A stretch of DNA of 64,000 nucleotides, from contig NZ_CP188258.1 of NCBI RefSeq assembly GCF_049994905.1, positions 3,410,001 through 3,474,000 on the forward strand. The letters are read 5' to 3'. Shown here piece by piece: positions 23,216-31,007 of the stretch (its first letter is position 1; every line of letters starts with the position of its first letter). The notes beneath the pieces are model-generated. The model had not been told where the DNA came from, did not search any database, and was given only the letters and a program-made list of their open reading frames with translations. The translations under genes were made by a program, and so were the position numbers. This DNA is from Diaminobutyricibacter sp049994905 (GTDB lineage: Bacteria > Actinomycetota > Actinomycetes > Actinomycetales > Microbacteriaceae).

Positions 23216-23898
23216 GCGCTGACCTCCTCATTCTCGTTGGATGCGACGGCTGCGCTTTCCTGCTTCGTCGCCTGCTTCGCAGCGACGAACGATTCGAAAG
23301 CACCCTTGGTGAAGACGATGTCGTCTGAGACGAGCACGTCATAGGCGTTCAGCTGGTCGTAGGGCAGAACGTGGACGGTCGGGATGTTGCGGACGCTCTT
23401 GAGGCTGACCTCGTCGTTGCGCTCCAGGACGACCAGGACGTGCTTCGACGAAGCGATGCCCGAGAGCAGCTCGACGACGGCCTTGGTCGACGGCGCCTCG
23501 CCCAGGGCGAGCGACTCGACGACGTGCAGGCGGGCACCGCGAGCACGGTCGGAGAGCGCTCCACGGAGGGCCGCGGCGATCATCTTCTTGGGGGTGCGCT
23601 GAGCGTAGTCGCGCGGGGTCGGTCCGTGGACGATGCCACCACCGGTCATCTGGGGCGCGCGGATCGAGCCCTGACGAGCGCGACCGGTTCCCTTCTGCTT
23701 GAACGGCTTGCGGCCTGCGCCGGAAACCTCGCCACGACCCTTGGTCTTGTGCGTGCCCTGGCGCGCTGCTGCGAGCTGGGCGACGACGACCTGGTGGATC
23801 AGCGGGATGTTGGTCTGGACGTCGAACAGGTCGGCGGGCAGCTCGACGGAGCCTGCCTTCTTACCCTTCACGTCGACGACGTCAATCGAGGTAGCCAT
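23212..23898 (-). CDS. rplD: 50S ribosomal protein L4
   Basis: L4 lines the exit tunnel and in some bacteria autoregulates the S10 operon. The 228-residue product has the tunnel loop GAGRKPFKQKGTGRARQGSI in normal form and ends with an Ala/Glu/Ser-rich stretch. It lies four bases after rplC and overlaps rplW by four. Confidence 0.99.
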   Translation of the reverse strand: MATSIDVVDVKGKKAGSVELPADLFDVQTNIPLIHQVVVAQLAAARQGTHKTKGRGEVSGAGRKPFKQKGTGRARQGSIRAPQMTGGGIVHGPTPRDYAQRTPKKMIAAALRGALSDRARGARLHVVESLALGEAPSTKAVVELLSGIASSKHVLVVLERNDEVSLKSVRNIPTVHVLPYDQLNAYDVLVSDDIVFTKGAFESFVAAKQATKQESAAVASNENEEVSA

Positions 23899-23902
23899 AG
23901 GA

Positions 23903-24562
23903 CTAGGCCCCCTTCACTGCGTTGCGAACGAATACGATGCGGCCGCGTGCGCCGGGAACGGCGCCCTTGACCAGCAGCAGGCCCTTCTCGGCGTCGACGG
24001 CCTGGACCTTGAGGTTCAGGACGGTAACGCGCTCGCCACCCATGCGACCAGCCATGCGCATGCCCTTGAAGACACGGCTCGGGGTCGAGGAGGCGCCGAT
24101 GGAACCCGGCTTGCGGTGGTTGCGGTGCGAACCGTGCGAAGAGGAGACACCCTTGAAGTTGTGACGCTTCATGACACCGGCGAAGCCCTTGCCCTTCGAG
24201 GTACCGACGACATCGACCAGCTGGCCGGCTTCGAAGGTTCCGTCGACGGTGAGCTCCTGGCCGGCGCTGAAGTCAGCGGCATCGGCGGTGCGGACCTCGG
24301 TGAGGTGACGACGCGGCGTAACGCCTGCCTTGTCGAAGTGGCCGGTGGCCGGCTTGTTCACCTTGCGGGGGTCGATCTGGCCGTACGCGATCTGCACGGC
24401 GTTGTAGCCGTCGACCTCGGGCGTACGGATCTGCGTCACGACGTTGGGCGTGATCTCGATGACGGTGACGGGGATGAGCTTCTTGTTCTCGTCCCACACC
24501 TGGGTCATGCCGAGCTTCTTGCCCAGCAGTCCCTTCACGGTCTTGGTCTCAGTGTTAGACAT
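23903..24562 (-). CDS. rplC: 50S ribosomal protein L3
   Basis: L3 initiates 50S assembly and reaches the peptidyl-transferase centre. I chose the ATG at 24562 (MSNTETKTVKGLLGKKLGMT), giving 219 residues; the longer frame upstream overlaps rpsJ. The conserved loop GSHRNHRKPGSIGASSTPSR and MAGRMGGERVTV are present. Twenty-three bases after rpsJ. Confidence 0.99.
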   Translation of the reverse strand: MSNTETKTVKGLLGKKLGMTQVWDENKKLIPVTVIEITPNVVTQIRTPEVDGYNAVQIAYGQIDPRKVNKPATGHFDKAGVTPRRHLTEVRTADAADFSAGQELTVDGTFEAGQLVDVVGTSKGKGFAGVMKRHNFKGVSSSHGSHRNHRKPGSIGASSTPSRVFKGMRMAGRMGGERVTVLNLKVQAVDAEKGLLLVKGAVPGARGRIVFVRNAVKGA

Positions 24563-24585
24563 GGATTTCTTCGTCCCTATCCAGC

Positions 24586-24894
24586 TCAGAGCTTGATCTC
24601 GATGTTGACGTCTGCCGGCAGGTCGAGACGCATGAGCGAGTCGACGGCCTTGGGCGTCGGGTCGATGATGTCGATCAGACGCTTGTGGGTGCGCATTTCG
24701 AAGTGCTCCCGGCTGTCCTTGTACTTGTGGGGCGAACGGATGACGCACACCACGTTCTTCTCGGTCGGAAGCGGCACCGGGCCGACGACGGTCGCGCCCG
24801 CACGGGTCACGGTGTCGACGATCTTGCGCGCCGACGTGTCGATGACCTCGTGGTCATACGACTTAAGTCGAATGCGGATCTTCTGTCCCGCCAT
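24586..24894 (-). CDS. rpsJ: 30S ribosomal protein S10 (NusE)
   Basis: S10 is a 30S head protein that also works with NusB in antitermination. The ATG at 24894 (MAGQKIRIRLKSYDHEVID) gives 102 residues, the standard length. It is the first gene of the S10-spc-alpha superoperon, with about 515 bases of non-coding DNA upstream. Confidence 0.99.
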   Translation of the reverse strand: MAGQKIRIRLKSYDHEVIDTSARKIVDTVTRAGATVVGPVPLPTEKNVVCVIRSPHKYKDSREHFEMRTHKRLIDIIDPTPKAVDSLMRLDLPADVNIEIKL

Positions 24895-25194
24895 GTCTGA
24901 CTCACTCTCTTTCAAGGCGTCTTACGACCTTCTGGTCGCATTGGACGCGGTTGCGTACGAAAACGCTGGGCACTACTGCTGCGGCACCACTGTTCTTCTG
25001 TCAATTCCCCCGGCGCGACGGTGACCTTGCGGTTTCGCGTCTCTCCGGGAGCCCGACCCCTGCGCTCGGGCGTGTAGCCGAACCGAAGACATGGAGGACC
25101 CATGAATTCGTTGGAGGTCGATTAAGCTTTGTCCTGCTGCCCGCGGCCTAACCTTCTCCCGCCGATCGAATGAACGACCTTGCGAGGGGTTATG

Positions 25195-25209
25195 CACTGC
25201 CTGGCAGTG
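25195..25209. promoter_or_regulatory. Perfect operator-like dyad CACTGCC-T-GGCAGTG
   Basis: A perfect 7+1+7 dyad about 300 bases upstream of rpsJ. Its size and symmetry suit a dimeric repressor site, but it is not placed against an identified promoter, so the function is uncertain. Confidence 0.4.
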
Positions 25210-25228
25210 ATCCGTTCGGAGCGCACGT

Positions 25229-25270
25229 TGGCACACTCGTCGCGAAATGTTGAACTAGACGAGTTTGCCA
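25229..25270. repeat. 13-bp inverted repeat upstream of the S10 operon
   Basis: TGGCACACTCGTC (25229-25241) and GACGAGTTTGCCA (25258-25270) are inverted copies with one mismatch around a 16-base AT-richer spacer. This could be a transcript hairpin or a protein-binding site. Confidence 0.5.
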
Positions 25271-25291
25271 CAGTATCGCCCTGCTTGCAAC

Positions 25292-25310
25292 CCGGGCGTG
25301 TCGCGCCCGG
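25292..25310. repeat. 7-bp GC hairpin CCGGGCG-TGTCG-CGCCCGG
   Basis: A perfect 7-bp stem with a 5-base loop lies between the 13-bp inverted repeat and the large palindrome. It may add to termination of the neighbouring minus-strand gene. Confidence 0.35.
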
Positions 25311-25334
25311 CGTGTCGCCTTCGACGACCATCCC

Positions 25335-25390
25335 CGCCACTTCGGTGCGTGCCCGCCACCTCGAGCTGGCGGGCACGCACCGAGCTGGCG
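25335..25390. repeat. Large palindrome, copy 1 of a TGGCGGGC-type dispersed element
   Basis: Two arms of about 25 bp (CGCCACTTCGGTGCGTGCCC and onward, and its near-perfect complement) flank the centre CTCGAG. Matches are about 22 of 25. It lies 20 bases after the stop of the AbiEi/DUF559-type gene, so it probably also acts as its terminator. A related palindrome lies upstream of the same gene at 26463-26525. Confidence 0.8.
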
Positions 25391-25409
25391 GGCGTACCGA
25401 GCGGCGGGA

Positions 25410-26380
25410 TCACGGCGAACGTGTCGGCAGGCCTGCGTCCGCGAGGCGTCGCCGGAGGAGAGCAGAGTTCGTCGCCTCGCCCCAGCCCCATCGGACGACG
25501 CGGTAGCCCAGCGCCCGGATGCGGCCCTCGCGATACTTCTCGTCCACGACGACGCGCTCAGGGCTGCGACCGCGACGGAGTGACGCGTCGAGATACTTCG
25601 ACTCACCGTCCGCCTCGCCGACGATTCCCAGGTCGGGCCATGCGAAGTCGACACCGCCGACGAACCCGTCCGCGTCGGAGAGCGCCCACTGCAACGTCGG
25701 CCGCACGAAACCTGCCTGGTCGATCGCAACCCGGCTGGCCGATTCGAGTGGGCTCTCAGCCCCGCCATCGGCGAAGTCGAGAACTCGCTTCGCCCGCAGG
25801 TGCCCTCGAAATGGCAGGAGCTCCTCCCAGACCGCGAAGAGCTCCTCCGTGGTCGTGAGAGCCGCGGTCGATCCACATCGGCCGACTTGCAGTGCCGCGT
25901 CGGCCGCCACGATCGCCCCGAGTGCGTTCGGCGATGAGGCGAGGTCCACCACCGTTCTGGCGACGCTCGTGGCGAGCAGGGCACCCGCGCGAACGACATG
26001 GTCGCGCCAGGGGCGCTCGTGCTCGACCACCCCGTTGCGCGTTCGGCCCGAGCGCCCCTCTGCAGCGAGCACATGTACAAGGGACGAGTCGTCGCGGACG
26101 AGAGGCAGACCGTGGATCACTGCAGCCGACGAATGCGAGAAGACCGGGGCGCGGACGCGTGTCCTGGCGACGGCGTGCAGCGTTCGCAGGTGCTGCTCCC
26201 GTGCACTGAGGGCCATCCATATCTCTTCTGTGACGTAGGCGCCGCGACGGACCCTGTGTGACGTCCCGGCACGAACAGCGCGGGCGCGAAGTCGTGCCGC
26301 GTCGCTCCGATCGGTGCCAGATCGGCCATGAGGATGAGGTCGGAGTACGGCTCGCTTTCGGCGGATTCTGAGGCGTTCAT
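25410..26380 (-). pseudogene. AbiEi-antitoxin-like / DUF559-type endonuclease-fold protein, probably frameshifted
   Basis: The minus strand encodes an actinobacterial accessory family: an N-terminal helix-turn-helix of AbiEi-antitoxin type, a central HVLAAEG/RTVVDLAS region, and a C-terminal PD-(D/E)xK-like end (VDFAWPDLGIVGEADGESKY, then DEKYREGRIRALGYRVVRW). The natural N-terminus reads from the ATG at 26380 (MNASESAESEPYSDLILMAD, LAPIGATRHDFA), but the rest (RAVRAGTSHRVRRGAYV) is in the frame two bases on. The join is near 26284-26288, at GCGCGCCCGC-like sequence, as if two bases (GC) were added. The C-terminal frame can be opened from an ATG at 26384, but that gives an unnatural N-terminus. 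It could be a decayed gene, a sequencing error or a shifty gene. Function unproven. Confidence 0.65.
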
Positions 26381-26462
26381 CCATCGATAGTGCCCACGCG
26401 CGATTCACGCCGCTGCCCTCCACGAGCGATCTGTGGATCCCTCGCCGGTGTTGGCGGAAATG

Positions 26463-26525
26463 CGCCCGCCACCTCGGTACAAGCCCGCCAGTTCGAAGTG
26501 GCGGGCTTGTACCGAAGTGGCGGGG
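26463..26525. repeat. Large palindrome, copy 2 of the TGGCGGGC-type element
   Basis: The left arm (26463-26490, containing CCTCGGTACAAGCCCGCCA) pairs with the right arm (26499-26525, TGGCGGGCTTGTACCG and onward) with one mismatch over more than 23 bp. The centre contains TTCGAA. The sequence is clearly related to the palindrome at 25335-25390: both have outer CGCCAC-TCGGT and inner GCCCGCCA / TGGCGGGC blocks. The pair brackets the AbiEi/DUF559-type gene. Confidence 0.8.
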
Positions 26526-26555
26526 ACGCCGATTGCGGCAGCCGGGCACGCGAAC

Positions 26556-26580
26556 GGGGCCGGGCAGAGCGCCCGGCCCC
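26556..26580. terminator. Perfect 10-bp GC hairpin
   Basis: GGGGCCGGGC and GCCCGGCCCC pair perfectly around AGAGC. A second stem, CTCGCG-CGGC-CGCGAG, follows at 26597-26612 with CATTTTG after it on the plus strand. These are terminator-like, but no plus-strand gene precedes them. On the minus strand they lie downstream of the 34-codon ORF and could end its transcript. Confidence 0.45.
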
Positions 26581-26696
26581 GTCAGCTCCAGCGGCCCCTC
26601 GCGCGGCCGCGAGCATTTTGATTGGTTGCCGACGGGCTCACCGCGCTACCGCGGGTGCCATCGGCGAACGGCCTTCGAACGTGTTGCCCGAGAGAC

Positions 26697-26801
26697 CTAA
26701 ATTCGTTCGCCTGACGCGGGGCTGAGGGATGTACCGCTCATGCCCTCCGCGTGTTCGCTGGTGAAGTCCTTGGCCTGGTTTGCGAGGTGATCGATACCCA
26801 T
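26697..26801 (-). CDS. 34-residue ORF resembling the start of a small actinobacterial MT0933-type antitoxin
   Basis: A short frame from the ATG at 26801 to TAG at 26697, beginning MGIDHLANQAKDFTSEHAEG. It has a strong ribosome-binding site, GAGAGGAG, six bases before the ATG. The first 20 residues recall the MGIDDLxxKAKDF start of the MT0933/Rv0909 antitoxin-like family, whose members are usually 50-90 residues, so this is either a truncated copy or a chance resemblance. No toxin gene is adjacent. Confidence 0.4.
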   Translation of the reverse strand: MGIDHLANQAKDFTSEHAEGMSGTSLSPASGERI

Positions 26802-26947
26802 ACGCACTCCTCTCGTCGGCGACACCGTTCAGTTGAGACGGTTCCCTACATTGTCCGACCATCGAGGCGCAGGGTAAAGGACTACGAGAAAGTCACAGGT
26901 TCGGACATTGCATCCGGAACGGACACAAAGGATATGGACATGAAGAA
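26802..26947. other. Gene-free stretch between the tuf terminator and the 34-codon ORF
   Basis: About 145 bases with no credible gene. It would carry the promoter for the 34-codon ORF, which I could not define. A 76-codon plus-strand frame crosses this stretch but has no family resemblance and runs through the tuf terminator. Confidence 0.5.
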
Positions 26948-26977
26948 GAGGGGCCGAGCCTTTCGGCTCGACCCCTC
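26948..26977 (-). terminator. Rho-independent terminator of tuf
   Basis: On the minus strand a 13-bp stem (GAGGGGTCGAGCC / GGCTCGGCCCCTC, one U-G wobble) closes a GAAA tetraloop and is followed by TTCTTCATG. It begins 17 bases after the tuf stop. A GNRA loop and pyrimidine-rich 3' side make this a good terminator. Confidence 0.85.
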
Positions 26978-26994
26978 CTGATCAGTAAGCGGAC

Positions 26995-28188
26995 TTACTT
27001 GACGATCTTCGTCACCGTACCGGCGCCGACCGTGCGGCCACCCTCGCGGATCGCGAAGCCGAGGCCCTCTTCGAGAGCGATCGGCTGGATGAGCGCAACA
27101 GTCATGTCCGTGGTGTCGCCGGGCATGACCATCTCGGTGCCCTCAGGCAGCGTGATGACGCCGGTGACGTCCGTGGTACGGAAGTAGAACTGCGGGCGGT
27201 AGTTCGCGTAGAACGGGTTGTGACGGCCACCCTCATCCTTGGAGAGGATGTAGGCGGTGCCCTCGAAGTCGGTGTGCGGCGTAACCGAACCCGGCTTGAC
27301 GACGACCTGGCCGCGCTCGACGTCTTCGCGCTTGGTGCCACGAAGGAGCAGGCCACAGTTTTCGCCGGCCCATGCCTCGTCGAGCTGCTTGTGGAACATC
27401 TCGATACCCGTGACCGTGGTCTTCTGCGTCGGGCGGATGCCGACGATCTCGACCTCGGAGTTGATGGCGAGGGTTCCACGCTCGGCGCGGCCCGTGACGA
27501 CGGTTCCACGACCGGTGATCGTGAAGACGTCCTCGATCGGCATCAGGAACGGCTTGTCCTTGTCGCGGATCGGGTCGGGGATGGAGTTGTCGACGGCCTC
27601 CATGAGGTCGAGGATGCTCTGGGTCCACTTCTCGTCGCCCTCGAGAGCCTTGAGGCCCGAGACGCGCACGACGGGGGCGTTGTCGCCATCGAAGTTCTGG
27701 CTCGCGAGCAGCTCGCGGACCTCGAGCTCGACGAGCTCCAGGATCTCCTCGTCGTCGACCATGTCGGCCTTGTTCAGCGCGACGAGCAGGTAGGGAACGC
27801 CGACCTGCTTGGCGAGCAGAACGTGCTCACGGGTCTGAGCCATCGGGCCGTCGGTAGCGGCGACCACGAGGATCGCGCCGTCCATCTGTGCGGCACCGGT
27901 GATCATGTTCTTGATGTAGTCGGCGTGCCCAGGGGCGTCAACGTGCGCGTAGTGGCGCTTCGGGGTCTCGTACTCGACGTGCGAGATGTTGATCGTGATA
28001 CCGCGCTGGCGCTCTTCGGGAGCGGAGTCGATAGACGCGAAGTCGCGCTGCACGTTGGTCGCCGACGGGTACTTGTCAGCAAGCACCTTCGAGATCGCCG
28101 CGGTGAGCGTGGTCTTGCCGTGGTCGACGTGACCGATCGTTCCGATGTTGACGTGCGGCTTGGTCCGCTCGAACTTGGCCTTAGCCAC
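26995..28188 (-). CDS. tuf: Elongation factor Tu
   Basis: EF-Tu is the GTPase that delivers aminoacyl-tRNA. The 397-residue product shows G1 GHVDHGKT at 19-26, DAPGHADY (G3) and NKADM (G4), followed by the two beta-barrel domains and the end RTVGAGTVTKIVK. It lies 146 bases after fusA. This gap contains a perfect 8-bp hairpin near the start and may hold an additional tuf promoter. Translation starts after GAGGAGG. Confidence 0.99.
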   Translation of the reverse strand: MAKAKFERTKPHVNIGTIGHVDHGKTTLTAAISKVLADKYPSATNVQRDFASIDSAPEERQRGITINISHVEYETPKRHYAHVDAPGHADYIKNMITGAAQMDGAILVVAATDGPMAQTREHVLLAKQVGVPYLLVALNKADMVDDEEILELVELEVRELLASQNFDGDNAPVVRVSGLKALEGDEKWTQSILDLMEAVDNSIPDPIRDKDKPFLMPIEDVFTITGRGTVVTGRAERGTLAINSEVEIVGIRPTQKTTVTGIEMFHKQLDEAWAGENCGLLLRGTKREDVERGQVVVKPGSVTPHTDFEGTAYILSKDEGGRHNPFYANYRPQFYFRTTDVTGVITLPEGTEMVMPGDTTDMTVALIQPIALEEGLGFAIREGGRTVGAGTVTKIVK

Positions 28189-28220
28189 TGGGTCCTCCTC
28201 AGGACTCTCATGTAGAAACC

Positions 28221-28242
28221 CCGGTCGACGGTTTTCGACCGG
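28221..28242 (-). promoter_or_regulatory. Hairpin in the tuf leader
   Basis: CCGGTCGA and TCGACCGG form a perfect 8-bp stem around 6 bases, about 33 bases before the tuf start codon. It may mark a processing site between fusA and tuf messages. Confidence 0.4.
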
Positions 28243-28334
28243 CAGCGCTACGGGATTGTTTACCTATGTTACTTGGTTGGTTTGAGATTTCGGTACGCGG
28301 GACGAACCCGCGCACCGGACCTCAGGTCGGCGTG

Positions 28335-30449
28335 TTACTCGCCTTTGTTCTTCTGGACGATCTCGTCGGCGACAGCCTTCGGGACCTCTGCGTAGCTCTC
28401 GAACGTCATCGAGTACACCGCACGACCGGAGGTCTTCGACCTCAGGTCACCGATGTAGCCGAACATCTCCGACAGCGGGACGTGAGCACGGATCACCTTG
28501 ACACCGCTCGCATCCTCCATGGACTGGATCTGACCGCGACGCGAGTTCAGGTCGCCGATGACATCACCCATGTATTCCTCAGGGGTGCGGACCTCGACGG
28601 ACATGAGCGGCTCGAGCAGAACCGGGTTCGCCTTGCGAGCGGCTTCTTTGAAGCCCATCGATCCAGCGATCTTGAACGCCATCTCCGAAGAGTCGACGTC
28701 GTGCGCGGCGCCGTCGAGCAGTGAAGCCCGAACGCCGACCATCGGGTAACCGGCGAGCACGCCGACCTGCAGTGCGTCCTGGATTCCGGCGTCGACCGAA
28801 GGGATGTACTCCCTGGGGATCCGACCACCGGTGACCTTGTTGACGAACTCGTAGCTTGTCTCCGGGGTGATCTCGAGCGGCTCGATGGCGATCTGGATCT
28901 TCGCGAACTGGCCGGAACCACCGGTCTGCTTCTTGTGCGTGTAGTCGTGCTTCTCGACTGCTCGCTTGATCGTCTCGCGGTAAGCAACCTGCGGCTTACC
29001 GACGTTGGCCTCGACGTTGAACTCGCGCTTCATGCGGTCGACGAGGATGTCGAGGTGAAGCTCGCCCATTCCCTTGATGACCGTCTGGCCGGTCTCCTGG
29101 TTCTGCTCGGTGCGGAACGTCGGGTCCTCTTCGGCAAGCTTCTGGATCGCGACGCCCAGCTTCTCCTGGTCGGCCTTCGTCTTCGGCTCGATCGCGACCT
29201 CGATGACGGGCTCGGGGAAGGTCATCGACTCGAGGACGACCTGGTTGTTCGGGTCGCACAGCGTGTCTCCCGTGGTCGTGTCCTTGAGGCCGATCACAGC
29301 ATAGATGTGGCCTGCGGTCACAGACTCGACCGGGTTCTCCTTATTGGCGTGCATCTGGAAGATCTTGCCGATGCGTTCCTTCTTACCCTTGGTCGAGTTG
29401 ATGACCTGGGCACCGGAGTCGAGGTGACCCGAGTAGACGCGAACATAGGTGAGGCGACCGAAGAACGGGTGCACTGCGACCTTGAACGCGAGAGCCGCGA
29501 AAGGCTCCGAGGCGTCGGCGTGACGCAGGATGATCTTCTCTTCGTCGCGAACGTCGTGCGCCTCGATCGCGGGAACGTCGAGTGGCGACGGCAGGTAGTC
29601 GATCACAGCGTCGAGCATCGGCTGGACGCCACGGTTCTTGAACGCAGAACCGCAGAGCACCGGGTAGAGCTCGCTGTTGACCGTCAACTTGCGGATGGCG
29701 CCCTTGATCTCGGCGACTGTGAGCTCCTCGCCCGAGAAGTACTTCTCGAGCAGCGCATCGTCGGACTCGGCAACGGTCTCGAGCAGCTTGTGGCGGTACT
29801 CCTCAGCCTTTTCGAGCATGTCGGCCGGGATCTCTTCGATCGCGTACTTGGCGCCCATCTCGACATCACCCTTCGAGTCGCCGCGCCACGTGAGCGCACG
29901 CATCTCGACGAGGTCGATGACGCCCTCGAACGACGACTCCGCGCCGATCGGGAGCTGGATGACCAGCGGCTTCGCGCCGAGGCGGTTGACGATCGTGTCG
30001 ACGGTGAAGTAGAAGTCGGCGCCCAGCTTGTCCATCTTGTTGACGAAGCAGATGCGGGGAACGTCGTACTTGTCGGCCTGGCGCCAGACGGTCTCGGACT
30101 GGGGCTCGACGCCCTCCTTGCCGTCAAAGACGGCGACGGCACCGTCGAGGACACGGAGCGAACGCTCAACCTCGACCGTGAAGTCGACGTGTCCGGGGGT
30201 GTCGATGATGTTGATCTGGTTCTTGTTCCAGAAGCAGGTCGTCGCAGCAGACGTGATCGTGATGCCGCGTTCCTGCTCCTGCGCCATCCAGTCCATCGTC
30301 GCAGCGCCGTCGTGGACCTCACCGATCTTGTGGGTGATACCCGTGTAGAACAGGATGCGCTCTGTCGTGGTGGTCTTGCCGGCATCGATGTGCGCCATGA
30401 TGCCGATGTTGCGGACCTTGTTCAGGTCGGTGAGCACGTCCTGTGCCAC
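28335..30449 (-). CDS. fusA: Elongation factor G
   Basis: EF-G catalyses translocation and, with RRF, ribosome recycling. The 704-residue product has the P-loop AHIDAGKTTT at 19-28, DTPGHVDF (G3), NKMDKLG (G4), domain II, and domain IV with its tip loop near GGRIPREYIPSV. The GTG start at 30449 has AGGAAA upstream. It is separated from rpsG by 87 bases containing a perfect 13-bp hairpin. Confidence 0.99.
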   Translation of the reverse strand: MAQDVLTDLNKVRNIGIMAHIDAGKTTTTERILFYTGITHKIGEVHDGAATMDWMAQEQERGITITSAATTCFWNKNQINIIDTPGHVDFTVEVERSLRVLDGAVAVFDGKEGVEPQSETVWRQADKYDVPRICFVNKMDKLGADFYFTVDTIVNRLGAKPLVIQLPIGAESSFEGVIDLVEMRALTWRGDSKGDVEMGAKYAIEEIPADMLEKAEEYRHKLLETVAESDDALLEKYFSGEELTVAEIKGAIRKLTVNSELYPVLCGSAFKNRGVQPMLDAVIDYLPSPLDVPAIEAHDVRDEEKIILRHADASEPFAALAFKVAVHPFFGRLTYVRVYSGHLDSGAQVINSTKGKKERIGKIFQMHANKENPVESVTAGHIYAVIGLKDTTTGDTLCDPNNQVVLESMTFPEPVIEVAIEPKTKADQEKLGVAIQKLAEEDPTFRTEQNQETGQTVIKGMGELHLDILVDRMKREFNVEANVGKPQVAYRETIKRAVEKHDYTHKKQTGGSGQFAKIQIAIEPLEITPETSYEFVNKVTGGRIPREYIPSVDAGIQDALQVGVLAGYPMVGVRASLLDGAAHDVDSSEMAFKIAGSMGFKEAARKANPVLLEPLMSVEVRTPEEYMGDVIGDLNSRRGQIQSMEDASGVKVIRAHVPLSEMFGYIGDLRSKTSGRAVYSMTFESYAEVPKAVADEIVQKNKGE

Positions 30450-30490
30450 AGGTTTCCTCCGAAATATAGATGTTGGTACATGGCCGACCT

Positions 30491-30520
30491 GATGGTGCGG
30501 AGCGACTGCTCCGCACCATC
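30491..30520 (-). promoter_or_regulatory. Perfect 13-bp hairpin between rpsG and fusA
   Basis: GATGGTGCGGAGC and GCTCCGCACCATC pair without mismatch around a GACT loop, 16 bases after the rpsG stop. No U-tract follows on the minus strand (AGGTCGGCCATG). It is more likely an mRNA stabiliser or processing site, or a partial attenuator, than a full terminator, since fusA continues in the same direction. Confidence 0.6.
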
Positions 30521-30536
30521 CGATCGGTACGGGCTG

Positions 30537-31007
30537 TTACCAGCGGTAGTGCGCGAACGCCTTGTTCGACTCGGCCATCTTGTGCGTGTCTTCACGACGC
30601 TTGACGGCCGCACCGAGACCGTTGGACGCATCCAGGATCTCGTTGGTGAGGCGCTCGGTCATCGTCTTCTCGCGACGGCCCTTGGCGTAGCTGGTCAGCC
30701 AGCGGAGTGCGAGGGTGTTGGCGCGGTGAGGCTTGACCTCGACCGGCACCTGGTAGGTCGAGCCGCCGACGCGGCGGCTGCGGACCTCGAGGGTGGGGCG
30801 CACGTTGTCGAGCGCCTTCTTGAGCGTGGCGACGGCATCCTGACCGTTCTTGGCGGCAACGCCTTCGAGCGCGTCGTAGACGATGCGCTCAGCGAGGCCC
30901 TTCTTGCCGTCGAGCAGGATCTTGTTGACGAGCTGGCTGACGATCGGTGCACCGTAGACGGGGTCGGCGACAACGGGACGCTTCGGGGCTGGACCCTTGC
31001 GAGGCAT
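30537..31007 (-). CDS. rpsG: 30S ribosomal protein S7
   Basis: S7 initiates assembly of the 30S head. The 156-residue product is full length (MPRKGPAPKRPVVADPVYGA, STYQVPVEVKPHRANTLALRW, ending KAFAHYRW). Its start overlaps the rpsL stop by one base. Confidence 0.99.
   Translation of the reverse strand: MPRKGPAPKRPVVADPVYGAPIVSQLVNKILLDGKKGLAERIVYDALEGVAAKNGQDAVATLKKALDNVRPTLEVRSRRVGGSTYQVPVEVKPHRANTLALRWLTSYAKGRREKTMTERLTNEILDASNGLGAAVKRREDTHKMAESNKAFAHYRW

Larger units (their letters stand above)
24895..25409. other. Gene-free interval upstream of rpsJ
   Basis: I see no credible gene in these 515 bases. They must hold the S10-operon promoter and leader. A TTGACA hexamer on the minus strand (25003-24998) is a -35 candidate, but no good -10 follows at 16-19 bases. 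Several dyads lie further upstream (25195-25209, 25229-25270, 25292-25310), and a large palindrome lies at 25335-25390. Confidence 0.6.

Noticed and set aside
24998..25003. TTGACA as the S10-operon -35 box
   Set aside because: A perfect -35 hexamer, but no acceptable -10 at 16-19 bases, so I mention it only as a candidate and do not list it as a promoter.
26751..26981. 76-codon plus-strand frame before the tuf terminator
   Set aside because: It runs through the tuf terminator hairpin, lacks a ribosome-binding site and resembles no family.
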